Source: Eucommia ulmoides (Eukaryota > Streptophyta > Magnoliopsida > Garryales > Eucommiaceae). Taken from it: a DNA stretch of 64,000 nt. Position 1 is the stretch's first letter. Each line of letters begins with the position of its first letter. The position numbers and the translations under genes are program-made. Below the pieces are notes generated by a model that did no database searches, was not told where the DNA came from, and saw nothing but the letters and a program-made list of their open reading frames with translations. The DNA lies in the NCBI GenBank assembly GCA_016647705.1, contig CM028326.1:25559901-25623900 (forward strand), given 5' to 3'. Shown here piece after piece: positions 12,306 to 23,361 of this stretch.

Positions 12306-12869
12306 AATGAAAGCGAAGAGAATACCTGCAGAAGAAGCCGAGAATTTTCTCTTTTTTTTTGTTTTTTTTACCTTCTCACCTTTTTTTTTCTTCTTAAACG
12401 TAGATATTTATATATGTGTACATAACACATATATATATATGTAAAAGTTGAGAGAGAGAAACCGTCATCCTTTCCCAATGAACTTTTTTTTTTTTATGTT
12501 GACATATGTATCACAATTATATTTTATTATATTATATATATATATATTACATGGTTGGGGTCATTTCCTTCTTTACGAAGGAAATGATCTCAACCACTAT
12601 TTTTATTAATTATTTATTTATTTATACTAATTACCCTTCTTGAAATAAATAAAATATTAATTATACTCCAATACTTTTAAAATCATATTTTAAATAATTT
12701 AATAGTCCCTAAATTTTTAAAAATAAAAATTTAAAATTAACATATTAACCCCTAATATTTTAAAGTTAACTAGTACAATGAACTCTATTATTTTTCTAAA
12801 TGTTCTAAAATGCAATTAGAAATATGCATGCGTAAGAACTAAACTTTATACCCGGGGAGGGGTGTGACA
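10869..12869 (-). repeat. Right arm: LTR of the TGTCACACCC family, about 2.0 kb
   Basis: The segment has perfect 10-bp inverted termini, TGTCACACCC at 10869 and GGGTGTGACA ending at 12869, as expected of a complete gypsy-type LTR standing alone. It has no gag or pol beside it. The five bases outside each end differ (CCCAA and AGATT), so a simple solo-LTR insertion is not proven. Three 39-bp-type units lie at about 11489-11608 and a (CA)n tract near 12273-12294. The - orientation is inferred from comparison with the left arm and is uncertain. Confidence 0.65.
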
Positions 12870-14631
12870 AGATTGATGGATGTTCAAGACATATATCTAG
12901 TTTAGGGGAGTGGTTTTTCCCTAAACATATACCTTTTTTGATCTCCTTAGCTTGAACTCGATCGATCACCGTCAACTTCTTGAGTTCTTACTCCAAGAAC
13001 CTCAAGAACACCCATTGGGATCGAATTTCAGCAGAATAACGGTTTGTTATTCAAGAGAAATGCTTGAGAATCCTAGAACCCTAGAGAGTTGCTCAAGCTT
13101 AGAGAGAGAAGTTAGGGTTTTAAGACTTGTCCAAAATGAAAACAGTCCACCTCTATTTATAGGCCAAGGACCTGCGCACTCAGCCATGCACAAGGCATTC
13201 CAGTCCCTTCCTTAGGGACTATTTGTCCTAGGGGACATGGACTCTTGTCTTGGTTTTGATCAGTTTTGGATGAATTTTAGGGATAGTGGAAGATTCTCAA
13301 AGATTTAGTAATGATTAACAAATCTTTTCATAATTTTTGTAATGATTGACAATCATTAGCAATCATGATACTCCCTTGAATATGATTGGTTGCACATGGG
13401 TGCATTAATGCCATGAGATGACACTTCTGGTTCGGTTGAGGGGCTAAGCACCGATTAGTTTCAGTATTTTGATTTAATTGCCATTAATGATTCCAAGGTG
13501 CAATGTAGTCATTTTGCATTTAATGCCTAATGACAACTACTTGGTGAGCACTCATTCAGGTAGTTTTTTATTGAATTGAGTTAGTTTGCCTTGTAATCGA
13601 TAGTTGAATTTCAAGGTTTCTAGTTAACCTTAAGATATTTTGATGAAAATATCTTGATACATTGCATCCACCCTTTCCATGTCATCCCAAGCAATAAATT
13701 CTTGATGGGATGTGCATTGAATACTTTGGTTAGGTGACAAACAGGATTGGTTTGGTTTCGATAACGGGTAGTCACATTTTAGGGATTTCAATTAAATCTA
13801 AAATATTTTTATCAAAATATTTACATCCCTTGAATATGACCTATCCATGTCATCCCAAGAATTTAATTCTTGATGAGATGGACATTTAATGCATATTAAA
13901 TGCCTAATCTGTTTGGTTTCGATAACGATTGGTTACCTCTTAAGTGTCTTGGTTTCCTTCCTTAGATAGTTGTGTAGAGAATATCTAAGATTTTCTTGGT
14001 CATTTCAAAGCTCCTTTGTTAGTCTTTTAATGATGGGTTGGGCCCTTGATTCATTGGGCCTAAGGTGGTTTGTCAAGTGGTTTGTCAAGACAACTTTGAT
14101 TTGTGTAATTCCAAACCAATCCCAATTTCTTTAATCATCTTGGTGGTTTAGGACATGTCATGACATTTTTATGCATTTATCATGGTCTCTTGGATTGTTT
14201 CTAGATAATATTTGATGTAATATGCATAAATGAAATAATATTTTTTGGTATCAAACATACAAAATTTAGTGAAAGTAAATGTTTCAGGGTCAGGTAGGTA
14301 TCCGAGGTAAATTATTGAAATATCTTATAATTAAAGGGTAGTGACTAATTTTTATTCATACAAAAGGTGATTTAATGAAAATCAACATTTAATAATGTTA
14401 TTTTAGAGCCTTTTAAATTATAGGATTTTCGAGGTTGACCAGAAACTTTTACTTAGCTGAATTCAGTCTAATTTAATAGGTTTTGTGTTTTCTCATCTTT
14501 TTTGGTATTTTTATATATTATGTGGTGTGATCCAAGGTAGAAATTCATTCTCTTTAAACCTAGGTTTAAAGTTTATCTGAACTTTTACTTGATTCGACAC
14601 TAATTGGGCAGGACAAAATGCGGTGTCTACA
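12870..14631 (-). repeat. Tat/Ogre-like LTR, possibly truncated
   Basis: The right end reads GGACAAAATGCGGTGTCTACA, like the common Tat/Ogre LTR terminus GACAAATTTGGTGTCTACA, so on the - strand it starts TGTAGACACC. A TATA box (TATAAATA) lies on the - strand at 13154-13161. It is followed by leader-like sequence with ACCCTAACTTCTCTCTC and CTAGGGTTCTAGG. The left end abuts the TGTCACACCC-family LTR exactly, and no internal region or TSD was found, so this may be a fragment. The small + strand frame at 12952-13215 is antisense to the leader and is not a gene. Confidence 0.5.
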
Positions 14632-15658
14632 GACATGCATCATAATCTAGAACTTCAAAAAAAATATTAATATTTCATTTTAAAGATTATGATTTATAGA
14701 TCATTATGGTGTAAAAAATCATTAAACAACAATTACAACTGGAAGAAATCACAATTAGGAGTAATTATAGGTTTTGTTTTCAGTTTCATTGGTAATTTTT
14801 TTACTATATTTTATTCCGCATTTTTAGGGGTAACAACGTGTTTGGAAGGTAAAGATTTATTAATAGGGACAAATTAGTCTACAAAATGTCAATAGGAGTT
14901 ATCGGTGTAAAAAAATTCAATTAGCTTCAATTGGTAGTTTCCACACCGATTTGAGAGCTAATAGCAACCCCCAATATGGGTATCAAATTGAAAATCTTGA
15001 AACGATGAGTAAAACAATTTTTATTTTTTAAAGATTTTTTTTTCTTGACAATGAAAAGGTTCACAAAATTGGGTTGTTTATATTTGTTTAGTACAAAAAA
15101 AAAGAGTGATGCGTGTTAATAGCGTGCGACGATTAGAAGTTTGCAGAGTACCATATTTCGTAAATTTAAAGTCATGCATAGTTAATTGGACAATGTAAAT
15201 GAATGACTTTTTGGTAAAATATTTTCGAGGATTAAAACTTAATTGTAGTAATTGATATTTTTTTCTCCTAAGTAAATGTTACCAAAAAATAAAAAGTAAA
15301 TCGATAAGAATAAATAGTTCTAAAAACTTAGACAAAAACATAAAGGAAAAATATTTTGAAAATAGAAGATTGGATACTAAAAACGGAAGTATAGAGGGGG
15401 GGACACTTCAAGTTTTAGAGAAATTGTATTTTAACTCTTACAATTTCAATTTAAAAACGTTAAATTTTAAAATATTTAAATCGTATCAACTCAGTTATTC
15501 TGTTATTTTAACGACGAAATTCACACACGTATATTATTTTGTATTTAGCACATTGTTGATTTCTGTTATTCAAAATGATAGAGTTATTGATTTAAACTAA
15601 CCTAATACAATTTGAATACTTCAACATTTAACAAATTCAAATTGAAATCACATGTCCT
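14632..15658. other. AT-rich stretch, nothing recognised
   Basis: About 1 kb without a supported gene, repeat terminus or RNA. Short open frames (14689-14877, 15370-15600) have no recognisable domain and the base composition of noncoding DNA. Confidence 0.5.
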
Positions 15659-15676
15659 GAAATAAGATTTCTCTAA
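15659..15676. repeat. LINE target-site duplication, left copy
   Basis: GAAATAAGATTTCTCTAA here matches GAAATGAGATTTCTCTAA at 28025-28042 in 17 of 18 positions, although the copies lie more than 12 kb apart. A long TSD beside a terminal A-run is diagnostic of target-primed L1 insertion. Confidence 0.88.
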
Positions 15677-16363
15677 AAACTAATTCTAAAAAAAAGTCAA
15701 AGCTACAGTAAAAGTAGAGAGGGAAGCTCTGGCGAATTTCGTTTATTCAAGCCGCGGCGGCGCCCCCCTTGTCGGCGTTAAGCTCCGAAGACCTCTCCAA
15801 CGACCGCATCTGAGCTAGCATCGATCTTCCTCTGCATCGTTTTTGACCAAATCGACACAAAGCTGTATTAATCCAGAGCTGGTTTTCGTTCTCACCGGCA
15901 TCATTTTCGGATCTGATCGCCTGGTCTTGACGTTTTTAGATTGCGGTGCGATCGATCTGGTTTGGATTGACGAATTTGTGGTACGGTGTATTTGGTGTGA
16001 AGCTGTCTGGACGATTCACTGGTTGATCTGGCACGGTCTGCTGTTTTTGTGAGGGTTAACAGATTGCCTCTTCCATCGACGCTGCCTCTTCGCCGTCCTT
16101 CGGTGTCCAGATCTGGTCGACACATTACTGCAGTGTGCTTGCGCCTGGATCATTGTTGCAAAGACTTTTATTGTAGTGTTTAGGTGTTTGGGGAATGGCT
16201 ATCGTGTTTGAAGGCTTGGCCAGGTTGGGTGGGCATTCGCCTTCTGCCCGATTCTCTCTCTTGCCGGTGTTCCCTCTCCTGCGCCACTGTTCAGGCAATC
16301 TTTAATTTTTTTTTATCCAATTTACAGTCTCTTTGTGCTGAAATTTTAGTGTGTAGAATTAAA

Positions 16364-17690
16364 ATGAATAATTCCGTAATTGGCCAAAATTCTGCGGAGC
16401 GGTCTGTTTTGCTCACGAATTTTGTCCCCTTTGAAGCTAAATCTTTTACAAGTTTATTCTCCAACAAAAAAGAACCTGATGGAATAGAGATTAAGCTGTT
16501 TTCATCTCATAAGGGTGAGCCAGCCATTTTCCTGTCTTCGAAAGAAGTCGACCTGTTGGCGGCTCTGTTCAAATTTGCTCTTATTAGCAAATTCTCGCAT
16601 GGTCGACCTGCATTTGAAGAACTCAGGAAATTCTTCTACTCCATGGGCTTTAAGGCTGCTTTTGAAATAATCTTTCTTGATTCCAAACATTTGCTTATCC
16701 AACTTCACTTAGAAGAAAATTTTCAAAGACTTTGAATAAAGAATATGTGGTATATTAAATGATTCGCAATGCAAACATTCAAGTGGACACCAGAATTCCT
16801 AGCAAATACAGAATCCTCTTTAGCTCCGGTTTGGATCGATTTGGAATTCTTTCCAATTCATCTTTACAACAAATCGTTCCTATTTCTTTAGCCAAAGCGG
16901 TGGGATCTCCAATGAAATTGGATACTACAACCTCAAGACTTTCTAGGCCTAGCTCATGAGATTTGTGTTGAAGTTGATCTACAAAAAGAACTCCCGAGTA
17001 GAATTTGGATAGGACAAGCTTTTTCAGGATTCTGGCAACCAATTAAATATAAAGACCTTCCGAAATATTGCGTGCACTGTTATAGACAGTCACTTTATCC
17101 AAGAATGTAAAATCAAAAACCCTTTTTTGAAAATGGCTGCAAAGTCAAAAGAAAATAAAAAGATGGAAGAAGTAAGTGGTAAAGGAAAAAAGGTGGATCA
17201 ACAGTACAAAATTCGTGGGCACGTCTCGAAAGATCCTCCGTTACCAGAAAAGATATCAAGAGAACAACAAGTGGATAAACAAAACCAATCACCTAGTAAA
17301 GATCTATAACAAAGTGAGAAAGAAAAAGTGGAAGATAATCCAGCGTTTGATTAAGATCGGGATTTTGAAAATGCAGTGACTAAAAAAATTGTGTATCAGA
17401 GAGGTTCTCAAAAGCTGGATAGATCGGTTTCTCTAAACGGTAAATCCAAAGACAAGTCTTTAGTGGAAACTTCGGAAACTGCTGTTATGGAAAATGAGAC
17501 TGAAGATGTGGTTAAACAACTCTCTTTGTCCCCGAGATCTGTTGAAAAATACATCTCCTTACTCTCCCAGAGAGTTCGAATGGATTATCATGAGAAACAA
17601 AAAACCCAAAAACCTAGGGGCAGTGTCATCAATCAATACCAGATCAACGGTAAGGGTCAAGGTTCAACATCTACCTCTTCTAATGTTTAA
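16364..17690 (+). pseudogene. LINE ORF1 pseudogene (DUF4283-like)
   Basis: The ATG at 16364 opens a 124-codon frame, to a stop at 16733-16735, containing HGRPAFEELRKFFYSMGFK and LLIQLHLEENFQRL. These match the DUF4283 nucleic-acid-binding domain that begins ORF1 of plant L1 elements. The protein continues in other frames through FKWTPEF (from about 16780), an F.QEC fragment from the zinc-knuckle region (about 17085) and a lysine-rich tail, ending SNV-stop at 17690. Several frameshifts and stops break it, so no functional RNA-binding ORF1 protein is expected. An upstream in-frame ATG at 16184 lies in the 5' UTR and is less likely as the start. Confidence 0.75.
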
Positions 17691-18586
17691 CTCTTTAATT
17701 TGGAATGCTAGGGAGCTGCCAACTCAGCCACTAGAAGAAGAATTAAAAAGTTATTTGATTTGTATTCGTATTCTTCCATTGGGGTTTTGGACCCTAAAAT
17801 GGAGAGTCAAGCGGGGCAGGATCTCAGACATTACACTTATTTCGATAATGGTTTCAATAATGAGGCTAGTAAGATTTGGTTATTTTGGAGAGAGTCAATT
17901 CAATGTGAAATATTGATCAGCAAAGATCAATTTGAGATGGCTAACATTACTCACAGATAGATTTATAAGGTATTCCTAGTTGATGTTGTTTATGCTAAAT
18001 GCTCACGAATGGACAAAAAAGAATTATGGAATCAAATTGGTGAGGTTCATAACGACTTTACTCTTCCATTACTCATAGCAGGAGATTTTAATGTCACTCT
18101 GGATATATTAGAGTGCCTTGGGTGCTCTCATTTTGATTCTTAAGTTGCCACTGATATGTTGAACTGTATTGATATGTGCGAATTGATCGAGTTGCCGTTC
18201 TCCGGCAATAAATTCACTTGGTGCAGCTCTAAGCATTAGTCGCGGAAGAAATGGAGCAGATTGGACAGAACCCTGGAGAAGAATGATTGGCAGCATCTTT
18301 TCTAGATTTCAGAAGTGCGCCATCTAAATAAAGCATGTTCGGATCATAGCCCCCAACTGATCAGATGTGGAGACACTCAACAGCGTCGTAAAGGGTTATT
18401 CAAATTCTTGAATTTTTGGTGTTAACACCAACATTTCTTTTCGATTGTTAAAGAATCTTGGACTCAACCGACCTCCGGCAATCCTTTCCAAAAATGGCAT
18501 AGTAAACTTAAAAGGCTCAAGTCAATGCTCCATGAATGGAGTTTCAATACTTTTAAAAATATTTTTGAAAAGATCAAGAAACTTAA
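17683..18586 (+). pseudogene. LINE ORF2 pseudogene, endonuclease part
   Basis: ATG at 17683 overlaps the end of ORF1 and starts MFNSLIWNAR, the usual opening of the plant L1 apurinic-like endonuclease (I.WN.RG). One base appears lost in the following G-run, shifting the frame. Later pieces give LLIAGDFNVTL (about 18068-18100), holding the conserved GDFN catalytic motif, then SGNKFTW and a DHSPQ-like motif near 18343. In-frame stops (for example before the SGNKFTW region) confirm decay. The domain would nick target DNA for target-primed reverse transcription. Confidence 0.8.
18582..18586. repeat. Target-site duplication CTTAA, left copy
   Basis: CTTAA before the LTR at 18587 pairs with CTTGA at 23357-23361, with one mismatch. 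Both lie in the LINE ORF2 sequence. Confidence 0.7.
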
Positions 18587-19350
18587 TGTAACAACCCAGT
18601 TTTCTAGAGCTGCTACGCGATTTCTCCCTTTAGAGAATTAATATTAAAATCGAATATCCAATATTTCATCGAATTTTTTTACAATGCGACGGCGACAATT
18701 ATAATTTGTCGATCTATCGAATCAATTTAACAACCGTAAATAAATTTAATTATTAGAAATTCAAATACAAATATAATGGGAATACAATTATAATTCAAGT
18801 ACAATTTATTGAAGAATTTCAATATATATCTGAGAAATTCGTCCCTAAAATTTAAAATAAACATTGTTATTTCAAATTCCAAATCTTTGCCTCCAAATTC
18901 GCCATACAATCACCACCTAACCAAAATAGGTTTTTCAAATTTTAAGTGAAATCAAAAGTTATCCCAAAACCACCTATATATATGTATATCTATATATGTA
19001 TAATTACAATTATTACAATTCAAATAAAAATTCTAATAATATTCCTGGCGTCGTTTCACTCTCACTAGCCCTACAATCAAAATTGTGGGGTTGTGAACCA
19101 AAACTTAATAAAACTTCAACCCTCTAATACGTGCATCTAATTAATACAACAAATAAAACACATATGTATGATTTTCATATAATTTTCACATAATCATAAT
19201 TATTTCATGGGAATTAAACAACTATAATTCAACAACAATAATAATATAAATCTCCCAATAAAGAAAGTAAATACACATATTAAAAGAGTTAAAAATTTTA
19301 CCTCGAATTCGAAGCCGAAATCCGAACCGACATACTCAAAACATTCTAAT

Positions 19351-19474
19351 ATATATTGAATATGGCATGACACGTGAAGGTGGAAGTGCATGAATTATAT
19401 AATAAACTCATAACAAGATTAAGGAGGGAGCATAGGGGTTATGCATTCCACCTTCACGTGTCATGCCAAATTCA

Positions 19475-19481
<7 letters not shown>
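19351..19481. repeat. Hairpin-forming inverted repeat in the 3' LTR
   Basis: The arms share ATTCAATAT-, GGCATGACACGTGAAGGTGG-type and TGCAT-type sequence in opposite orientation around a loop of about 49 bases (19392-19440). Confidence 0.85.
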
Positions 19482-19485
<4 letters not shown>

Positions 19486-19511
<26 letters not shown>

Positions 19512-19530
19512 CGCGCGCGCGTGTGCGTGG
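19486..19530. repeat. Alternating purine-pyrimidine repeat (TG)n(CG)n
   Basis: A TG run passes into a CG run and back to TG. Such alternating sequence is prone to left-handed DNA. The matching place in the other LTR is a G-rich tract. Confidence 0.9.
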
Positions 19531-19899
19531 ATATGAATAAGACATCATGTGGTTCCAATTCCTTTCCCTTTTTTCTTTTTTTTTTTTTAATTCACGGCCA
19601 CAATTCAATTTCTTAATAGTTAAGGATTAAAAATTACACTTAACCCTTATAATTATAAAATAATTCATATTAATTCCAATAATTACATTTATCTACCCAA
19701 AATTATCAAATATTTATTATAAATTTTCATAATATACAAAATCATTCCCAAAAATATTAAAATAATATTTTCAAAAATATAAATTTAACATTTAACTCCA
19801 AAAATTATCAAGTATATACAAATTTATAAAATTGTTTTCAAAAATATTAAATTTATATAAAATAATATTTTTCAAAATTTAAATTTTCGGGATATTACA

Positions 19900-19935
19900 A
19901 TCTACCCTCCTTAAATAAATTTCGTCCTCAAAATT
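19900..19935 (-). promoter_or_regulatory. Polypurine tract with stub of pol 3' end
   Basis: The - strand gives GAGGACGAAATTTATTTAAG, then GAGGGTAGAT, next to the LTR. This is the conserved junction of the last pol codons and the polypurine tract in Tekay/Del chromoviruses. Confidence 0.7.
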
Positions 19936-20119
19936 TCGTTTAAAGCAATAACAATTCAATATTGTATCATATGGCCATGTTAGTCATAACAGAAAATCAC
20001 CACCACGCTTCCACTGCGCTATTCTAATATAAGTAGCAACAATATCTATATAAAAAATTTCGAAAAAAAATCTCAACAATCATTCTACACCCTAATCCTA
20101 CCTATTACTAGTAGTGGAC

Positions 20120-21180
20120 CAATATTTATCTAAATATTTTATCGGTGCACTGTCTTCATAATATGAAAATTATTTATGGATCAAGTGTTTTTATCAAAAT
20201 TCATTTTTTAACAAAATATAACCACTCACTTGTCAAAATCAAAATTCCAACAAAATATCATCATAATAGAACAACTGAATTTAAATCAACGGACTAACTC
20301 ACGTTTATGTAATAAAATACTATATTTCATTGCCAGCCATAAGATCGTTTTACCTCATGATTGGGAGTTATCGTATCAAAACCTACAAGACTTGCCCTCC
20401 TGTCAGGTTTCGATACAACATATATCCATCCTATAGGATTTGCTCTCTTGATAGGTAATAATATATATTCACCCTGCAAGATTTGTCTGACAAGTAACAA
20501 TATATATCCACTATACAGAACTTGTCTGACAAGTAACAACATATATCCACCACGCAGGACTAACCCTCTTGACAAGTAACAACATATATCCGCCCTGCAA
20601 GACTTACCTGACAGGTAACAGCATATATCTACCCTGCAGGATTTGCCTGATAGGTAACAACATATATCTACCATGTAAAACTTATCTGACAGGTAACAAC
20701 ATATTTCCACCCTGCAAAACTTGTCTGACATGTAACAACATATATCCACCATGTAGGACTTATCTGACAGGTAACAACATATTTTCACCCTACAGGACTT
20801 GTCTGACAGGTAACAACATATATCCACCCTGCAGGACTGGCCCTCTTGATAGATAGAACATATATCCACCTTGCAAGACTTGCTTGACAGGTAACAATAT
20901 ATATCCACCTGGCAGGACTTACCGACAGGGAACAACATATATCCACCCTGCAGGACTTGCTTGACAGGTAACAACATATATCCATACTGTAGGACTTGCA
21001 TGACAGGTAATTATGGCATAGCAGGATAATAAAAATCAATCTCCATACTTAAAAATTTACTTGATCCCTTATCGTAAAATGGTCCATTTTCATCAATATT
21101 TTTTTTCCACAATTTAATACGAAAAGATAATTTGACGATTTATATAGAAGACAATAAACACCTTTAAGCGGATCTTTTCA
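20120..21180. repeat. Internal segment related to the TGTCACACCC-family LTR
   Basis: It is collinear with about 11090-11790 of the right arm. Both have ATCGGTG(C/T)ACTGTCTTCATAATAT at the left, CCATAAGATCGTTT with TACCTC/CACCTC before the 39-bp units, and ACTTGATCC plus AATACGAAAA and AGAAGACAATA to the right. It is therefore probably a captured or nested LTR fragment rather than original internal sequence. Confidence 0.65.
20382..21010. repeat. Minisatellite, about 16 units of 39 bp
   Basis: Consensus unit is roughly ACAACATATATCCACCCTGC plus AGGACTTGCCTGACAGGTA. The units vary slightly in length and sequence. Because 39 is divisible by three, long open frames appear on both strands, including a 224-codon frame at 20327-21001 (-) with a 13-residue period. 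I regard these as by-products of the repeat, not as a gene. Confidence 0.93.
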
Positions 21181-21257
21181 ATTCAACAATATATCCTATG
21201 GTTCGCCTACTAACACGACACTCGTTAAATTTTACTTAACTTACTATTGGTTCTCCT

Positions 21258-21289
21258 CCCCCCCCCCCCCCCCCCCCCCCTTTTTTTTT
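21258..21289. repeat. Poly(C)23-poly(T)9 tract
   Basis: A run of C followed by T in the internal region of the LTR element. The length is at risk of sequencing or assembly error. Confidence 0.85.
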
Positions 21290-22027
21290 GAACCAGAGCA
21301 AATTCTAATTGAGGGCCCTTCTAAATCCATTATGAAGAAGACTTGTGGTTATTGAAAACAAATTTTGATACTTTCGAGAAAGCAAATAAAATCTTAACAA
21401 CCATAACTTGAGAATTGTGTTTCTAGCAACGATCCTGAAGTTTTCTCTGTTAAAACTGTCAAAGACAACATTTCCTACATGTGAGTTTTATACATTGACA
21501 AGTAATACTAGATTGAGCCAAAGAGTAGGCAAAGCAATGAGAGCAAAGGAAAAGTAAATAACGCCCTCCACCGCCCCCCAAAAAAAACCAATTGGTCTCA
21601 ACTTGATTATGCAAATTGATAACCCAAGATCAAGAATTAACAAAGACAGAAGTGTAAATACATGATGGAGTTCAATTTCCTATGATGTATTGGTTGAAAT
21701 TAACATACTATCTATTATAAGCACAACTTCATATTTGTGGGTTGCCAAATTAAGTATTTGCTAAATAATTAATTATCAATAGCTAGGTTACTACCTTGAT
21801 TGTGTTATAAGGTGATTGGCACATAAGAGAGATTAGCCAAGTGGGAAAAGGTAATGCATCTACATCTTCTCAAACTAACCCAACTAGACACACATCAAGC
21901 CATCAAAGCTCAAAAGTCTGATACCAATTTCCATATCAGTTTTTTTTTCATTTTTTTTTCTTTTAGTATCACTTCATTTATTATGAGTAATGTGTACTAT
22001 AACTCAAGCCTAGAGTAGTCGCAAACC

Positions 22028-22042
22028 TGCTCTGATATTACC
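22028..22042 (-). promoter_or_regulatory. Decayed tRNA-Met primer-binding site
   Basis: The - strand reads GGTAATATCAGAGCA directly after the 5' LTR, close to TGGTATCAGAGCA. Confidence 0.7.
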
Positions 22043-23356
22043 TGTAATAATCTGGTTTTCCAGAACTGCTACGCAGTTTCTCCCCTTAGAGAATTAACAT
22101 TAAAATCGATTATTCAATATTTCGTCAAATTTTTTTACAATGCGATGATGACAATTATAATTTGTTGATTTATCGAATCAATTTTACTACTGTAAATAAA
22201 TTTAATTATTAGAAATTCAAATATAATATAATGGGGATACAATTATAAATTCAAGTACAATTTATTGAAGAATTCCAATATATATATCCGAGAAATTCGT
22301 CCTTAAAATTTAAAATAAACATTTTCATTTCAAATTCCAAATCTGTGGCTCCAAATCCATGATACAAACACCATCTAACCAAAATAGGTTTTCCAAATTT
22401 TAAATGAAATCAGAAGGTATCCCAAAACCACCTACATATATGTAAATTCTAATAATATTCCTGATGCTGTTTCACTCTCACCGGCCCTGCAATCAAAACT
22501 GTGGGATTGTGAGCCAACGCTCAGTAGAACTCCAATCCTCTAATACGTGCATCTAACTCATACAATAAATAAAAGATATAGGTATGATTATCGTAATTAT
22601 TTTATGGGAATTAAACAACTATAATTCAACAACAATAATAATATAAATCTCCCAATAAAGAAATTAAATATACATATTAAAAGAGTTAAAATTTTTACCT
22701 CAAATCCAAAATCGAAATTCGAAATTCGAACCGTCATACTCAAAACATTCTAATATATATATATATATATATATTCATTTGGGTTCACTTCCATTTTCTT
22801 ATTCTCGGCTCCAATTCAATATATGGATTTCGCCTCCCAAATACCCCTTTGCTCCCTCCTTAATCTTGTTATGAATTTATTATATAATTCATGCACTTCC
22901 ACCTCCACGTGTCATGACATATTCAATATATATATATATATATATATATATGTTTGGGGGGGGGAGGGGAGGGGTGGGGGGGATATGAATAAGACATCAT
23001 GTGGTTCCAATTCTTTTCCTTTATTTTTTTTTTTTTTTTGTTTAATTCACGACCACAATTCAATTTCTTAATAGTTAAGGATTAAAAATTACACTTAACC
23101 TCTATAATTATAAAGTAATTCATATTAATCACAATAATTATATTTATCTATCCAAAATTATCAAATATTTATTATAAATTTTCATAACATACAAAATCGT
23201 CCCCCAAAAATATTAAAATAATATTTTTAAAAATATGAATTTAACATTTAACTCCAAAAATTATCAAGTATATACAAATTTACAAAATCGTTTCCAAAAA
23301 TATTAAACTTACATAAAATAATATTTTTCAAAATATAAATTTTGGGGGGTATTACA
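22043..23356 (-). repeat. 5' LTR of the chromovirus-like element
   Basis: Begins TGTAATAATCT and ends GGTATTACA on the + strand. It carries a (TA)n run and then the tract G9-A-G4-A-G4-T-G7 at 22956-22982, where the other LTR has (TG)n(CG)n. The segment at about 22841-22912 is inverted relative to the other LTR. Confidence 0.85.
22956..22982 (+). repeat. G-rich tract with G-quadruplex potential
   Basis: Four runs of four or more G separated by single bases lie inside the 5' LTR. Confidence 0.85.
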
Positions 23357-23361
23357 CTTGA
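23357..23361. repeat. Target-site duplication CTTGA, right copy
   Basis: Partner of CTTAA at 18582-18586. LINE ORF2 resumes immediately after it. Confidence 0.7.

Larger units (their letters stand above)
15677..18586 (+). mobile_element. L1-type LINE, segment 1: 5' UTR, ORF1, endonuclease
   Basis: First of three pieces of one L1 LINE. A GC-rich 5' UTR (about 15715-16363) is followed by decayed ORF1 and the first third of ORF2. The piece stops inside the region linking endonuclease to reverse transcriptase, where the LTR element 18587-23356 inserted. Coding resumes at 23362. Without the two insertions the LINE is about 6.2 kb, the normal full length of a plant L1. Confidence 0.85.
18587..19899 (-). 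repeat. 3' LTR of the chromovirus-like element
   Basis: Begins TGTAACAACCC and ends GGGATATTACA. It contains a hairpin with arms of about 39 bp (19351-19391 and 19441-19481) and a TA/TG/CG simple repeat (about 19480-19530). It aligns with 22043-23356 except at the hairpin, where a segment is inverted. Confidence 0.85.
18587..23356 (-). mobile_element. Non-autonomous chromovirus-like Ty3/gypsy element inside the LINE
   Basis: Two LTRs of about 1.31 kb (18587-19899 and 22043-23356) with TGTAA...TTACA termini flank only 2.14 kb of internal DNA. On the - strand the 5' LTR is followed by GGTAATATCAGAGCA, a decayed initiator-tRNA-Met site (TGGTATCAGAGC). The 3' LTR is preceded by GAGGACGAAATTTATTTAAGGAGGG. 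This matches the end of Tekay/Del-type pol (FEDE...), followed by the polypurine tract. Apart from this stub no gag or pol remains. The centre is filled by a minisatellite-bearing segment related to the 9.3-12.9 kb repeat. Confidence 0.8.

Noticed and set aside
10864..12874. Simple solo LTR insertion of the TGTCACACCC family
   Set aside because: The LTR ends are perfect, but the five bases on each side differ (CCCAA and AGATT), so I list it as an LTR within an inverted duplication instead.
16184..16363. Upstream start for LINE ORF1
   Set aside because: The extra 60 residues are Cys/Trp/Leu-rich and match no ORF1 N terminus; MNNSV at 16364 fits better.
20327..21001. 224-codon open frame on the - strand with a 13-residue cysteine-rich period
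   Set aside because: It is produced by the in-frame 39-bp minisatellite; related sequence in the inverted repeat has no such frame, and there is no domain or gene context.
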